Assembly (NCBI GenBank): GCA_903828455.1
Contig: CAIKMJ010000040.1
Location: 1-64,000, forward strand
Reading direction: 5' to 3'
Source of the DNA: an uncultured Acidobacteriia bacterium
GTDB lineage: Bacteria; Acidobacteriota; Terriglobia; Bryobacterales; Bryobacteraceae
Length of the DNA stretch: 64,000 bases
The notes under the pieces are model-generated. The model saw nothing but the letters and a program-made list of their open reading frames with translations. It did no database searches and was not told the DNA's origin. The translations under genes and the position numbers were made by a program. Below, piece after piece: positions 18,429 to 27,441 of this stretch (its first letter is position 1; each line of letters opens with the position of its first letter).

Positions 18429-19791
18429 TTCCTCCGCTTGCCAGCAGACTCACCGCCCGCGGCAGTTCCGGCCTGTGCCGCTCCAGCCACGCCTCGAACT
18501 CCGGCGCCGGACGCAGCCCCAGCAGCCCCCGCACATACAGCGCATCGTGGAAGGACGTGCTCTGGTAGTTCAGCATGACGTCGTCCGCGCCCGGCACGCC
18601 CATAATGAAGTTCACGCCCGCCGTGCCGAGCAGCGTGAGCAGCGCGTCCATATCGTCCTGATCCGCTTCCGCGTGATTCGTGTAGCAGATGTCGCACCCC
18701 ATCGGCAGCCCCAGCAGCTTGCCGCAGAAGTGATCTTCGAGGCCCGCCCGCATAATCTGCTTGCCGTCGTACAAATATTCCGGCCCGATGAACCCCACTA
18801 CCGTGTTCACCAGCATCGGCCGGAAATGCCGCGCCACCCCGTACGCCCGCGCCTCGCACGTCTGCTGATCCATCCCGTGATGCGCGTTCGCCGAAAGCGC
18901 GCTCCCCTGGCCGGTCTCGAAGTACATGATGTTGTTGCCGCCTTCGTCGCCCGGCGCCCCGCGCTTCAGGTCACGCGCCGCCTGCCACGCCTCCTCCAGC
19001 ATCCCGAGGTTCACCCCGAACGACGCATTCGCCGCCTCAGTCCCCGCAATCGACTGGAACACCAGGTCCACCGGAGCGCCCCGCCGCATCGCTTCCATCT
19101 GCGTCGTCACATGCGCCAGCACGCAACTCTGCGCCGGAATCCGCAGCGTCGTCCTCACCCGGTCGATCATCCGCAGCAGCGTCACCACGCTCTCCACGCT
19201 GTCCGATGCCGGATTGATCCCGATCACCGCATCGCCGCTCTCCAGCAGCAGCCCGTCGAGAATACTCGCCGCAATGCCCGCCGGATCGTCCGTCGGATGA
19301 TTCGGTTGCAGCCGCGTCGAAAGCCGCCCCGCCAGCCCCACCGTCGTGCGGAAGCGCGTCACCACCCGGATCTTCGCCGCCACCGCGATCAGATCCTGCA
19401 CCCGCATGATCTTGCTCACCGCCGCTGCCATCTCCGGCATCAGCCCGGGCGCGAGTTCCGCCAGCGCAGCCGGTGTCGCCTGTTCGCCGAGCAGCCAGTC
19501 GCGGAACTCCCCCACCGTGAAATGCGCCACATTCGCCAGCGCCGCGCCGTCGAGTTCATCGACAATCAGCCGCGTCACTTCATCGGTTTCGTAAGGAACA
19601 AGCAGTTCCCGGCGGAACTCCCCCAGCGGCAAATCGGCCAGCGCCATCTGCGCCGCCACGCGTTCTTTCGCCGTCCGCGCCGCCACCCCGGCCAGTTCAT
19701 CGCCGGACCGCCGCGGCGTCGCCCGCGCCAGCAGCGTCTTCAGATCGTCAAAGCGATGCGTGACCGAACCGACCGTGTGTGCGTAGCTCAT
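18403..19791 (-). CDS. eutB: Ethanolamine ammonia-lyase large subunit (EutB)
   Basis: 462 residues, the family length. It has the TIM-barrel sequence of EutB with VGLAGRLSTRLQPNHPTDDP, GDAVIGINPASDS, VFQSIAGTEAANASFG, YFETGQGSALSANAHHG and MGCDICYTNHAEADQDD. The barrel binds ethanolamine and adenosylcobalamin. It is 60 bases downstream of the FAH-family gene and overlaps eutC, so these form one leftward transcription unit. There is no visible cobalamin riboswitch or EutR-type regulator in the window. Confidence 0.96.
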   Translation of the reverse strand: MSYAHTVGSVTHRFDDLKTLLARATPRRSGDELAGVAARTAKERVAAQMALADLPLGEFRRELLVPYETDEVTRLIVDELDGAALANVAHFTVGEFRDWLLGEQATPAALAELAPGLMPEMAAAVSKIMRVQDLIAVAAKIRVVTRFRTTVGLAGRLSTRLQPNHPTDDPAGIAASILDGLLLESGDAVIGINPASDSVESVVTLLRMIDRVRTTLRIPAQSCVLAHVTTQMEAMRRGAPVDLVFQSIAGTEAANASFGVNLGMLEEAWQAARDLKRGAPGDEGGNNIMYFETGQGSALSANAHHGMDQQTCEARAYGVARHFRPMLVNTVVGFIGPEYLYDGKQIMRAGLEDHFCGKLLGLPMGCDICYTNHAEADQDDMDALLTLLGTAGVNFIMGVPGADDVMLNYQSTSFHDALYVRGLLGLRPAPEFEAWLERHRPELPRAVSLLASGGNAEELFRA

Positions 19792-19851
19792 CCCGCGCTC
19801 TCGCCGACCCCGTCGCCTCTCCGTTGCGCCCGAGCCGCAATCCCGCCGGAT

Positions 19852-20628
19852 CTACCCCGCCACCACCCGGTTCCGCAGGACTCCGATCCCTTCGATCTCC
19901 ACCTCCACCACGTCCCCCGGCTTCATCGCCTTCGTCACTCCCGGCGTCCCGGTGTACAAAATGTCGCCCGGTTCGAGCGTCACGTAGCGGCTCGCAAACG
20001 CCAGCACTTCCGCCACGCTGAAGATCAGCTCGCTCGTCCGCCCGCACTGCACGGTCTCGCCGTTCACCCGGGTATCCAGCCGCAGGTTATCCGGATTCAG
20101 CCCCGTCACCACCCACGGCCCCACCGGCCCGAAAGTGTCGCAGCCCTTCGCGCGCCACCACTGCACGTCCTTGCCCGCCCCGTCCGGCCCCTTGCCCTTC
20201 TGCCAAACGCGCTCGCTTACGTCGTTGCCGCACGTCAGCCCGAACACAGCCTCCGCCGCTTCCTCCTTCGACGCATTCCGCAGCCGCTTGCCCACCATCA
20301 CCACCAGCTCGCCCTCGTAGTGCGCGTCCGTCGCATCCGGCGGCAGCACAATCTCCGCTTCCGTCCCCACAATGCAGCTCACCGGCTTATAAAAGATCGG
20401 CGGAACCGTCGGCACCGGCCGCCCCTGCAGGTGGCTGGCATAATTCTGCCCCACCGCCAGCACCTTCGAGGGTTCGCACGGCGGCAACATCTTTACCGCC
20501 CCCACCGCGAAATCGCGTCCCGTCCGCTGCCGGAGGCCGAAGATGTCCCGGATCTCCATCACCCAGCCGTCTTCCAGCTCGCCCCACGCCGTCTCTCCGT
20601 CCTGTTCAAACCGTCCGTACACTGCCAT
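19852..20628 (-). CDS. Fumarylacetoacetate hydrolase (FAH) family protein
   Basis: 258 residues from the ATG at 20628 (AGGT four bases upstream). The catalytic FAH core is seen: VLAVGQNYASH, the metal-binding acidic residues in HYEGELVVMVGKR and TCGNDVSERVWQ, then VTGLNPDNLRL and LEPGDILYTGTPGV. These enzymes cleave or isomerise 2-oxo-acid derivatives such as 2-hydroxyhepta-2,4-diene-1,7-dioate or acylpyruvates; the substrate here is not predictable. It is the first gene of the unit that continues into eutB, eutC and the MFS/spermidine-synthase-like gene. TATACT lies ten bases before the start. A longer N-terminus from 20691 is less likely. Confidence 0.9.
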   Translation of the reverse strand: MAVYGRFEQDGETAWGELEDGWVMEIRDIFGLRQRTGRDFAVGAVKMLPPCEPSKVLAVGQNYASHLQGRPVPTVPPIFYKPVSCIVGTEAEIVLPPDATDAHYEGELVVMVGKRLRNASKEEAAEAVFGLTCGNDVSERVWQKGKGPDGAGKDVQWWRAKGCDTFGPVGPWVVTGLNPDNLRLDTRVNGETVQCGRTSELIFSVAEVLAFASRYVTLEPGDILYTGTPGVTKAMKPGDVVEVEIEGIGVLRNRVVAG

Positions 20629-20711
20629 ATACCTCAGGAGTATACGATCCCCTCTTGAACTTTCACCCGGGAACAACGTATTTCTTATCACAAAAGGTAC
20701 TACTTTTGCGT

Positions 20712-20717
20712 TACAAT
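20712..20717 (+). promoter_or_regulatory. Candidate -10 element for hfq
   Basis: TACAAT at 20712-20717 lies in an AT-rich patch (ACTACTTTTGCGTTACAATG) 58 bases before the hfq ATG. No convincing -35 was found. The region is shared with the divergent FAH-family gene. Confidence 0.45.
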
Positions 20718-20775
20718 GCTATCGGTCCGCCTCCGATCTGCTTGCAACCCTAATTACGGACCCTGGAACGAAGCT

Positions 20776-21057
20776 ATGGACAAACCGGCGCAAAATATAC
20801 AAGACAGCTTTTTAAACAATGCGCGCAAGGAAAAAGGTGTTGTCACAATTTATCTTCTGAGCGGCGTGAAGCTTTCCGGCCGCATCCGAAGCTTTGACAA
20901 ATATTCGCTGGTGCTCGAAACCAACAATCAGGAACAGCTGATTTTCAAGCACGCGATTTCCACCGTCGTCACCTTGCGCAGCGCTCACCCCGTGCACGCG
21001 CCTGCGCACAGCGGGGCCCCCGGACCGGTTGCTGTCGCTGTCGGCAGCGGCGAATAA
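20776..21057 (+). CDS. hfq: RNA chaperone Hfq
   Basis: 93 residues. Sm1 and Sm2 motifs are intact: [21 protein letters not shown] with FDKYSLVLE, and the diagnostic FKHAISTV near the end of the core. The C-terminal tail is short and rich in Pro, Ala and Gly. Hfq hexamers bind U-rich and A-rich RNA and assist small-RNA regulation. The ATG at 20776 has GGAAC eight bases upstream. It is followed 17 bases later by hflX, the same hfq-hflX order found in many bacteria. Confidence 0.97.
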   Translation: MDKPAQNIQDSFLNNARKEKGVVTIYLLSGVKLSGRIRSFDKYSLVLETNNQEQLIFKHAISTVVTLRSAHPVHAPAHSGAPGPVAVAVGSGE

Positions 21058-21074
21058 CCGGATCGCTGCATTGA

Positions 21075-22469
21075 TTGCTTTCGGAGTGCCGTGCCTCGCG
21101 GCGCTCCGATAAACTATATCCAGCGGAGCTCCTCCTCACGATATCGCTTGAACACACGCCCGAACGGGCCATCCTCGCCGGTTTCGAACGCCGCCGCGGC
21201 GCAGCGTCTTCCTCGGCCACCGAGTCCTTTCAGGAACTCGCCGAACTTGCCGTCTCCGCCGGCGCCGAAATCGCCGCTCAGCTCTTTCAGGTCCGCCCCG
21301 ACGCCGAAGCCGCCACTCTCATCGGCCACGGCAAAGTCCAGGAGCTCAAGGAACTCACCGACGCCGCCCACGCCGACGTCATCATCTTCGATCACGACCT
21401 CACCCCCACCCAGCAGCGCAATCTCGAAGCCGCCACCGGCGTCAAAGTCATCGACCGCACCCAGCTCATCCTCGACATTTTCGCCTCCCGCGCCCGCACC
21501 GCCGAAGGCCGCCTCCAGGTCGAGCTCGCCCAGCTCAAATACATCCTGCCGCGCCTCACCGGGCAGGGCAAATCGCTCTCCCGGCTCGGCGGCGGCATCG
21601 GCACCCGCGGCCCCGGCGAAACCAAGCTTGAAACCGACCGCCGCCGCATCGCCGTAAAAATCAAAAAGCTCGAACAGGAACTCGAACACGTCCGCTCCGG
21701 CCGCGCCCTCCATCGCCGCCGCCGCGACGCCGTCCCCGTCCCCACCGTCTCTCTCGCCGGCTACACCAACGCAGGCAAGTCAACGCTCTTCAACCGCCTC
21801 ACCTCCGCCGGCGTCCTCGCCGACGCCAAAATGTTCGCCACGCTCGACCCCACCCTGCGCGCCATCGCTCTGCCCTCCAACCGCCGCGTCATCCTCAGCG
21901 ACACCGTCGGCTTCATCCGCAACCTCCCCACCACGCTCATCGAAGCCTTCCGCGCCACTCTCGAAGAGGTCGCCGACGCCGCCCTCATCCTCCACGTCGT
22001 CGACGTCTCCTCCGACCGCGCCCCGCGCCACGTCGCCGAAGTCTTCCGCGTGCTCTCCGAAATCGGCGCCTCCGGCACCCCCCAAATCCTCGTCCTCAAC
22101 AAGGCCGATTGTCTTCCTCCCGAAGAACGCGACGCCGGCATCCTCGGCCCCCGCCTCCTCGGCGAAGCCGGCCAAAGCCCCCTCACTCCCGCCGTCCTCG
22201 TCAGCGGACTCACCGGCGCCGGACTCCCCGATCTCTTCCGCCTCATCGATCAGGCCGTCCCCTTCGACGCCGTCGAAAAGGTCCGCTTCCGCATCCCTCT
22301 CCGCGACGGCGCCTCCATCGCTTTGTTGCATCAATGTGGCAAAGTCCTCGCCGAGGATTATGATGGAAACTTATGCGAAATGGAGGTCGACGCGCCCGAA
22401 TCTCTCCGCCGCCGCCTCCGGCGCTATCTTATTCGAACCCCCGGTTTGCCTGTGGAAAAATCTGTGTAG
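21075..22469 (+). CDS. hflX: GTPase HflX
   Basis: 464 residues. The N-terminal HflX domain has [29 protein letters not shown] and the conserved [20 protein letters not shown]; a helical linker follows, then the G domain with G1 [13 protein letters not shown]3 DTVGFI and G4 NKAD. HflX splits stalled or hibernating ribosomes. The only start codon that keeps the whole conserved N-terminus is the TTG at 21075, and it lacks a clear Shine-Dalgarno, so the exact start is uncertain. The coding sequence is unusually uniform in C-ending codons. Confidence 0.94.
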   Translation: MLSECRASRRSDKLYPAELLLTISLEHTPERAILAGFERRRGAASSSATESFQELAELAVSAGAEIAAQLFQVRPDAEAATLIGHGKVQELKELTDAAHADVIIFDHDLTPTQQRNLEAATGVKVIDRTQLILDIFASRARTAEGRLQVELAQLKYILPRLTGQGKSLSRLGGGIGTRGPGETKLETDRRRIAVKIKKLEQELEHVRSGRALHRRRRDAVPVPTVSLAGYTNAGKSTLFNRLTSAGVLADAKMFATLDPTLRAIALPSNRRVILSDTVGFIRNLPTTLIEAFRATLEEVADAALILHVVDVSSDRAPRHVAEVFRVLSEIGASGTPQILVLNKADCLPPEERDAGILGPRLLGEAGQSPLTPAVLVSGLTGAGLPDLFRLIDQAVPFDAVEKVRFRIPLRDGASIALLHQCGKVLAEDYDGNLCEMEVDAPESLRRRLRRYLIRTPGLPVEKSV

Positions 22470-22659
22470 AATTGCCCATGACACTCCGGAAACCATTGCG
22501 CCGATTCAGCTTGGCTCACTTTGAACCGAAACGCAGCAGTCCGTCTAAGCAATTAGAATTAAACGTCTTGACCGTTAATTCAAACGAAAATTCACGTCAA
22601 TGTAATTTTCTGTCAGCGCGCCCGTTTCTTTTCCTGATTTCCACAATTGGAGTAGATCG
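22470..22659 (+). promoter_or_regulatory. AT-rich leader/promoter region of pgsA
   Basis: About 190 bases between hflX and pgsA. The stretch 22545-22630 is clearly AT-richer than its surroundings and contains TTGACC at 22568-22573 and TGTAAT near 22600. GGAG lies seven bases before the pgsA ATG. No gene is visible. Confidence 0.4.
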
Positions 22660-23379
22660 ATGAATCTGCCCAACTCCCTCACTCTCGTCCGCATCTTCTT
22701 CATCCCCCTCATCGTCGCCGTCCTCGTCGAGGAGCGCATTGCCCTCCATTGGAACGGTCTCCTCATCACCAACGACCTCATCGCCCTGCTCATCTTCTGG
22801 GTCGCCGCCACCACCGATCTTCTCGACGGCTACCTCGCCCGCCGCTGGGGCCAGGTCACCACTATTGGCACCCTCATGGACCCCATTGCCGATAAGCTCC
22901 TCGTCTCCGCCGCCCTCATTGCCCTCGTTGAAGAACGCGTCGTTGCCAGCTGGCTGGTCGTGCTCATCATCGGCCGCGAATTCGCCGTCTCCGGCCTGCG
23001 CGCCATTGCCGCCGCCGAAGGCTACACCATCAGCGCCAACGAACTTGGCAAGACCAAGACATTCTTCCAGGTTGTGGCGATTTCCCTGCTTGTGCTTTCC
23101 ATCCACCACCCGGCGTTCCTGCAGTGGGCCACCTGGTCGCTGTACGTTGTTGTTTTTTTCTCGATCTGGTCGGCGATTTCTTACTTCCGCAAATTCTGGC
23201 GCAAGATCGATATCCGCGTGAAGCAGCGTTCCCGCCGTGAACTTCTCGATGCCGAACGCGACCGCCGCCGCGCCCTGCTTGCCGACCGCCGCGAAGCCCG
23301 TCTGCTCCGCCGTCGTGAACGCGCCGCCGTCCGCGCGGCTCGTACCTCGGGCGCCTCCGAAACCCCGCCCGCTGCCTGA
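22660..23379 (+). CDS. pgsA: CDP-diacylglycerol-glycerol-3-phosphate 3-phosphatidyltransferase (PgsA)
   Basis: 239 residues. The CDP-alcohol phosphotransferase signature D-x2-DG-x2-AR-x8-G-x3-D-x3-D is complete (TDLLDGYLARR ... GTLMDPIADK). It has NSLTLVRIFFIPL at the N-terminus and several membrane helices. The enzyme makes phosphatidylglycerophosphate, the precursor of phosphatidylglycerol and cardiolipin, at the inner membrane. The last 50 residues form an Arg-rich soluble tail (many RR pairs), which is longer than in typical PgsA of about 180-190 residues. Confidence 0.95.
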   Translation: MNLPNSLTLVRIFFIPLIVAVLVEERIALHWNGLLITNDLIALLIFWVAATTDLLDGYLARRWGQVTTIGTLMDPIADKLLVSAALIALVEERVVASWLVVLIIGREFAVSGLRAIAAAEGYTISANELGKTKTFFQVVAISLLVLSIHHPAFLQWATWSLYVVVFFSIWSAISYFRKFWRKIDIRVKQRSRRELLDAERDRRRALLADRREARLLRRRERAAVRAARTSGASETPPAA

Positions 23380-23386
23380 CTCGCTT

Positions 23387-24313
23387 TTACAGCGGATCCG
23401 CCGCCGGCGCTTCCGTCTTTGCTGCCGGAAACTCCGGACCATCCACCGTCAGCCGCACCGAGCGCACCTGTCCATCCTCGCCCAGTGGATCGAGCATCCG
23501 TCCGTTCAGCGAAATCGTCACGCCGCCCGCATTGCCCGTCAGCACGCGAACCGCTCCGTCCGCCGAGATCGTCTTCGTCTCATTCGGCCGCAGTGTGCCC
23601 GTGTAGGCCGGCTTGCCGTCCGCCGTCACCTGCAGCCACGATGCCGCATGTGCCTTCACCACCACCTGCACCGGCCGGCTCGCCGCCGCCGGATCCGGCG
23701 CGGCGATCGCAGTCTGCGGCGCCGCCGGCGGAACTGCGGCATCAGCCATCACCACCGGTGCTGCCGGAACCGCCGTGTTCTGCTGCGCTGCCGCGCTCTG
23801 CTCCGCCGCCCCGGCACCTGCTGGCAACTGCGGAGCCGCCGCCACGCTCTTCACTTCCGCCGCCTGATGCGTCGCCACCGCTGCTGCCTGCGTCGTGCGC
23901 CACATCTCCGGCAGCTTTTCCCGAACCCACGGAAATCCGTTGAAGTGATAATAAGCGGCCACGCCCGCAACCATCAGCACCGCCAGCCACGCAGCCGAGG
24001 CGAACGCCGGATTGCTGCGCAGATGCCATTGCCGTCTTCTCACGCGTGCCGGCGGATCGGGCAGCGGCACCATCGATTCATCCAGCTTCGGCATCTGATT
24101 CAGCAGCTGCTCTGCATCTATCTCCAGCAGCTTCGCGTACTGCCTGACGAAGTTCCGCGTGAACACCAGCCCCGGCAGCTTTGCGTAATCTTCCGCTTCG
24201 ATCGCCTGCAGATAGCGGGAGGAAATGCGCGTCTCTCGTGCGATATCGTCGAGCGCAAGTTTCCGCCTGAGTCTTTCCTCACGCAGCTGCGCGCCGATTC
24301 CGTACAACGCCAT
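23387..24313 (-). CDS. RodZ-like protein: HTH domain, one membrane segment, DUF4115-like C-terminus
   Basis: 308 residues from the ATG at 24313, directly preceded by AGGAGGA. Residues about 4-70 are the HTH_25-type helix-turn-helix typical of RodZ (GAQLREERLRRKLALDDIARET, with YLQAIEAEDYAKLPG and FTRNFVRQYAKLL). A membrane helix follows at about 108-128, then an Ala/Pro-rich linker, then a beta-rich domain (WLQVTADGKPAYTGTL, with a RVLTGNAGGVTISLNG strand pair). In E. coli RodZ anchors MreB and helps set rod shape. No mreB is in the window. Confidence 0.88.
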   Translation of the reverse strand: MALYGIGAQLREERLRRKLALDDIARETRISSRYLQAIEAEDYAKLPGLVFTRNFVRQYAKLLEIDAEQLLNQMPKLDESMVPLPDPPARVRRRQWHLRSNPAFASAAWLAVLMVAGVAAYYHFNGFPWVREKLPEMWRTTQAAAVATHQAAEVKSVAAAPQLPAGAGAAEQSAAAQQNTAVPAAPVVMADAAVPPAAPQTAIAAPDPAAASRPVQVVVKAHAASWLQVTADGKPAYTGTLRPNETKTISADGAVRVLTGNAGGVTISLNGRMLDPLGEDGQVRSVRLTVDGPEFPAAKTEAPAADPL

Positions 24314-24334
24314 TCCTCCTTTTCGCTTATGGTA

Positions 24335-24357
24335 CAACACTTGTTGGGCAAGTTGTT
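24335..24357. promoter_or_regulatory. Imperfect inverted repeat upstream of the RodZ-like gene
   Basis: CAACACTTG and CAAGTTGTTG face each other across TTGGG, making an imperfect dyad 20-40 bases before the RodZ-like start. TACCAT follows it on the minus strand. It could be an operator overlapping the promoter; no factor can be named. Confidence 0.35.
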
Positions 24358-24629
24358 GCTGTTAAGCGAGTTATGTGTTAAGCGAGTTAACATAGCGTGA
24401 CGATCCCCGGCTCCCCCTCCGTCACCGTCGTCAATCGCAACCGCCGCCTGCCGGAAGTGGCTCCTGTTCCCCTTCGCCGCCCTCCTCCTCGGCCCGCCGC
24501 GCTGCTCGCCCCGCTGCCCGATCGCCTCGACACAAAGCGAGACCTTACTCTGGGATATATATGTCTCGCTCGCCGGAACTCTCCGGCGTCCTGATCGCAG
24601 TCCCCAATCAACGCACCGGAAAGGCAGAA
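24358..24629. other. Intergenic region before truB
   Basis: The first 30 bases hold a direct repeat TTAAGCGAGTTA (24361-24372 and 24378-24389). The rest is Pro/Arg-codon-like sequence in several frames with no supported gene. An ATG at 24561 with GGGA upstream is in frame with truB and could be an alternative start that adds 23 residues. Confidence 0.4.
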
Positions 24630-25520
24630 GTGAATCTGGACGGAATTATCGTAGTCAATAAGCCGCGCACCTGGACGTCGCACGACGTCGTCAACAAAAT
24701 GCGCGGCATCGCCGGCACCCGCCGCGTCGGCCATCTCGGCACGCTCGACCCTCTCGCCACCGGCGTCCTCCCCGTCATGATCGGCCAGGCCACGCGCCTC
24801 GCGCAGTTCTTCGATAAAGCCGATAAAGCCTACGATGCCGTCGTCCGCTTCGGCTTCGCTACCTCGACCTACGATGCCGATGGCGAACCAGTCGGCGATC
24901 CCGTCGAACCCGCCCTCCTCGCCGACCACATCGAAGCCTGCCTCGCCCCCATGCGCGGCGAAATCCTCCAAACGCCTCCGCCCGTCTCCGCAAAAAAAAT
25001 CGGCGGCGTCCCCGCGTACAAACTTGCGCGCAAAAACATCCCCGTCGAACTGGCGCCGGTGAAAGTCACCATCTACGAACTGTCGCTGCTCGGCATCGAT
25101 GGCTGCCGTGCGCGCCTCCGCGTCCGCTGCTCGGCCGGAACCTACGTCCGCACCATCGCCCACCAGCTCGGCCAGTCGCTCGGCTGCGGCGCCCACATCG
25201 AAGAACTGGAGCGCACCGCATCCGGCCCCTTTCGCCTCGCCCAGGCCCGCACTTTGGAAGAACTGCAGTTGTTGAAGGATGAAGGCCGCCTCGCCGATGC
25301 TCTTCTCGCCGGCAGCGATCTTCTCCCCGACTTCCCCGCCGTCTACGTCGACGACACCACGCTCGCGCAGATCCGCCAGGGCCGCGACTTCGCCGTCTCA
25401 CCCTTCCGCGTCAACGCCGGCTCCGAGCATGTGAAAGCCATTGGCCCCGATGGACGCCTCGCGGCAATCGGCAAAATCGCCCTGCCGCACGTCTATCATC
25501 CGATGGTGGTTTTAGCTTAA
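24630..25520 (+). CDS. truB: tRNA pseudouridine(55) synthase TruB
   Basis: 296 residues. TruB landmarks: DGIIVVNKPRTWTSHDVV at the N-terminus, catalytic aspartate in GHLGTLDPLATGVLP, then AYDAVVRFG, QTPPPVSAKKIGG and the CSAGTYVRTIAHQLG motif, with a PUA-like C-terminal region. It makes pseudouridine 55 in the T-loop of tRNAs. The GTG at 24630 (AAAGG five to six bases upstream) gives the normal family start; ATG 24561 would add an atypical 23-residue extension. The stop codon lies inside a 16-bp tandem duplication. Confidence 0.94.
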   Translation: MNLDGIIVVNKPRTWTSHDVVNKMRGIAGTRRVGHLGTLDPLATGVLPVMIGQATRLAQFFDKADKAYDAVVRFGFATSTYDADGEPVGDPVEPALLADHIEACLAPMRGEILQTPPPVSAKKIGGVPAYKLARKNIPVELAPVKVTIYELSLLGIDGCRARLRVRCSAGTYVRTIAHQLGQSLGCGAHIEELERTASGPFRLAQARTLEELQLLKDEGRLADALLAGSDLLPDFPAVYVDDTTLAQIRQGRDFAVSPFRVNAGSEHVKAIGPDGRLAAIGKIALPHVYHPMVVLA

Positions 25521-25539
25521 AGCGGTTTTAGCTTAAAGC
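25508..25539. repeat. 16-bp tandem duplication containing the truB stop codon
   Basis: Two exact copies of GGTTTTAGCTTAAAGC (25508-25523, 25524-25539). The first contains the truB TAA at 25518-25520, so the second copy repeats the stop-codon context downstream. Confidence 0.9.
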
Positions 25540-25558
25540 GGTTCTCGTCTGAACCGCC

Positions 25559-26182
25559 CTACTTCGCGTCCTCGATCGGCATGTCCTCGCCCTTCGGATC
25601 GTCCGCGAACATCTTCGCCGCATCGTAAAAACCGGCCGTCACCAGGTGGAACGTGACCACCTTCTTCGTCTTGTTCTGCCAGAACCAGCCGTGAACGCCC
25701 GTCGTCGGCGCCGTGAACGACCCGTACATGTGGTCTGTCCCCACCTTGTTGTCGAGCAGGTAGCTTTCGTAGTACTTCGGCTTCGGCTTCACATCCGGCT
25801 CGCCGTGGAACTCATACCGCAGCAGCCCGTTCGCATTCCAGCCGTACACCATCACCGCGCCCTTCTGCATGTGGTACTTCCACTCCACCCCTTCGCCCGG
25901 CGCCAGATTCAGATCCTCCGAATCCACCTTGTAGATCTTGTCGTGCGGCGTGTAAATTCCCGCCTGCGCCGGAATCGCCACGCCCACCGCCGTCGGTTCC
26001 GACTGCGCAATTCCCGTCAGCCCCAGCAGCTTGCCCGTCTTCAGCGGATCGATCCCATACTCGGCCGGCAGCACCGCCACCAGCAGAATCACTCCCGCCG
26101 CCAGCAGCGCAATCAGCGTCGCTTTGAAAATCTTCGCGCCCGAAGGCCCCTGTCCCGGTTGCATGTTTTGTCCCGTGGCCAT
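25559..26182 (-). CDS. Membrane-anchored protein found next to HupE/UreJ-type proteins
   Basis: 207 residues. One membrane helix near the N-terminus (FKATLIALLAAGVILLVAVLP) is followed by a soluble, aromatic-rich domain with EGVEWKYHMQKGAVMVYGW, RYEFHGEPD and TGVHGWFWQNKT. Proteins of this type are usually annotated as 'transmembrane anchor protein' beside HupE/UreJ homologues. The start is three bases after the stop of the HupE/UreJ-like gene, so the two are cotranscribed. Function unknown; the pairing suggests a shared complex. Confidence 0.75.
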   Translation of the reverse strand: MATGQNMQPGQGPSGAKIFKATLIALLAAGVILLVAVLPAEYGIDPLKTGKLLGLTGIAQSEPTAVGVAIPAQAGIYTPHDKIYKVDSEDLNLAPGEGVEWKYHMQKGAVMVYGWNANGLLRYEFHGEPDVKPKPKYYESYLLDNKVGTDHMYGSFTAPTTGVHGWFWQNKTKKVVTFHLVTAGFYDAAKMFADDPKGEDMPIEDAK

Positions 26183-26185
26183 TTT

Positions 26186-26905
26186 TTACGCAGCCCCCAC
26201 AAAGTATCCGGTCACCTGATAACCCACCAGCACGAACCCCACCGTCATCAGCACGGTATTGGTCGCGAACGCGTACTTATAAAATCCGCTCTTCGTCCGC
26301 CAGTAGCTCAGCGCCAGCAGCACTACCGTCAGCGCCATCACCTGCCCGATCTCCACGCCCACGTTGAAGCTCACGATATTCGTCACCAATCCGTTCTTCG
26401 CCAGCTCAAGCTCCTGCAGCTTCGTCGCCAGCCCGAACCCATGGAACAGTCCGAATATCAGCACCGCGATCTTCGTGTTCGGCGTGAATCCCAGCATCCG
26501 CTTAAACCCGTCCATGTTGTCGAACGCCTTGTACACCACCGACAGCCCGATAATCGCGTCGATCACATTCGAATTCGCGTGGATCCCGCCCAGCACTCCC
26601 GCCAGCAGCGTAATACTATGCCCCAGCGTGAACAGACTCACGTACGCCACAATGTCTTTCATCCTGTAGAGGAAGAAAATCACACCCACCAGAAACGCCA
26701 GATGGTCGTAGCCGGTGACCATATGCTTCGCCCCCAGATACAGAAACGGAGCCACCGCCGCCCCCGTCGTCGACTGTACGAAACTCGCGTCGCGCTTCGA
26801 AACGTTATGCGCGCTCGCCCCCGGCGGGAACAGCAGTCCCGCGATCACGATCATCACCGTCAGCAGCAGCGCCGCCCGGCTCCACACCACTCGCCTTCCG
26901 TTCAT
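26186..26905 (-). CDS. HupE/UreJ_2-like membrane protein
   Basis: 239 residues with a signal-like first helix and about six membrane segments. His-rich family motifs are visible: LGAKHMVTGYDHLAFLVG, FTLGHSITLL and FGLFHGFGLA. Relatives of HupE and UreJ are thought to move nickel or cobalt, but the HupE/UreJ_2 branch has not been proved to do so, so the substrate is open. TACTAT lies seven bases before the ATG and no Shine-Dalgarno is seen. It is the middle gene of a leftward trio. Confidence 0.82.
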   Translation of the reverse strand: MNGRRVVWSRAALLLTVMIVIAGLLFPPGASAHNVSKRDASFVQSTTGAAVAPFLYLGAKHMVTGYDHLAFLVGVIFFLYRMKDIVAYVSLFTLGHSITLLAGVLGGIHANSNVIDAIIGLSVVYKAFDNMDGFKRMLGFTPNTKIAVLIFGLFHGFGLATKLQELELAKNGLVTNIVSFNVGVEIGQVMALTVVLLALSYWRTKSGFYKYAFATNTVLMTVGFVLVGYQVTGYFVGAA

Positions 26906-26927
26906 GCCCGATATAGTATCGAACGCC

Positions 26928-27323
26928 TCACTGCACGAACATCTGCCACATCAGCCGCCCCGGATAAAACGTCAGCGCCCCCGCAATCACCAGCGCGCCA
27001 ATGTACAGCCCCCACATCGCCCGCTGATGCCCTTTGATGTCTCCTTCGCGAATCGTCCGGATCGCCCCGAACACACCGAAGTACGTCAGCGGAATAAACA
27101 AGTGGATCCACGTGAAATGCCCCGGCCGCAGCGACTGCACGAAGATCGCCGCCGTCGCCGTCACCGTCATCAGCGTCAGATACACGAACCCCGCCGCCCG
27201 GTGCGCGCGGCTCCCTTTCTTCGATGCCACGAGCAGCCATGTCCCCAGAAAGAACGACGGCACCACCGTCGCCACATGAATCTTCACCGCCGCCGATTGT
27301 CCGGCAAGTAGTTCAAGGTGCAT
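26928..27323 (-). CDS. DUF2306-like small membrane protein
   Basis: 131 residues with four predicted membrane helices: about 12-32, 45-65, 72-90 and 105-125. The pattern IHVATVVPSFFLGTWLL, KGSRAHRAAGFVYL and KGHQRAMWGLYIGALVIAG is that of the DUF2306 family (an H-R pair between helices 1 and 2, and H-x2-M before the last helix). Function unknown. First gene of the trio with the HupE/UreJ-like and anchor proteins, 22 bases apart. Confidence 0.75.
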   Translation of the reverse strand: MHLELLAGQSAAVKIHVATVVPSFFLGTWLLVASKKGSRAHRAAGFVYLTLMTVTATAAIFVQSLRPGHFTWIHLFIPLTYFGVFGAIRTIREGDIKGHQRAMWGLYIGALVIAGALTFYPGRLMWQMFVQ

Positions 27324-27441
27324 GCCACCAGACTCGCATAACTACCTGTCCGCGCCGGCCGTCACCTTCGCTTCTGCCACACGCCCTGCCAGCCACAACC
27401 GATCTTCTGCGCCACGCGCGCAAACGTTATAGAATCCGCCT

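Noticed and set aside
17434-20658. A 1074-residue plus-strand open frame opposite eutB/eutC/FAH
   Set aside because: Arg/His/Pro-rich antisense shadow; the minus strand codes for three recognisable enzymes.
24561-24629. The upstream ATG as the main start of truB
   Set aside because: It would add 23 residues not found in the family, whereas the GTG at 24630 gives the usual N-terminus; it is mentioned as an alternative.
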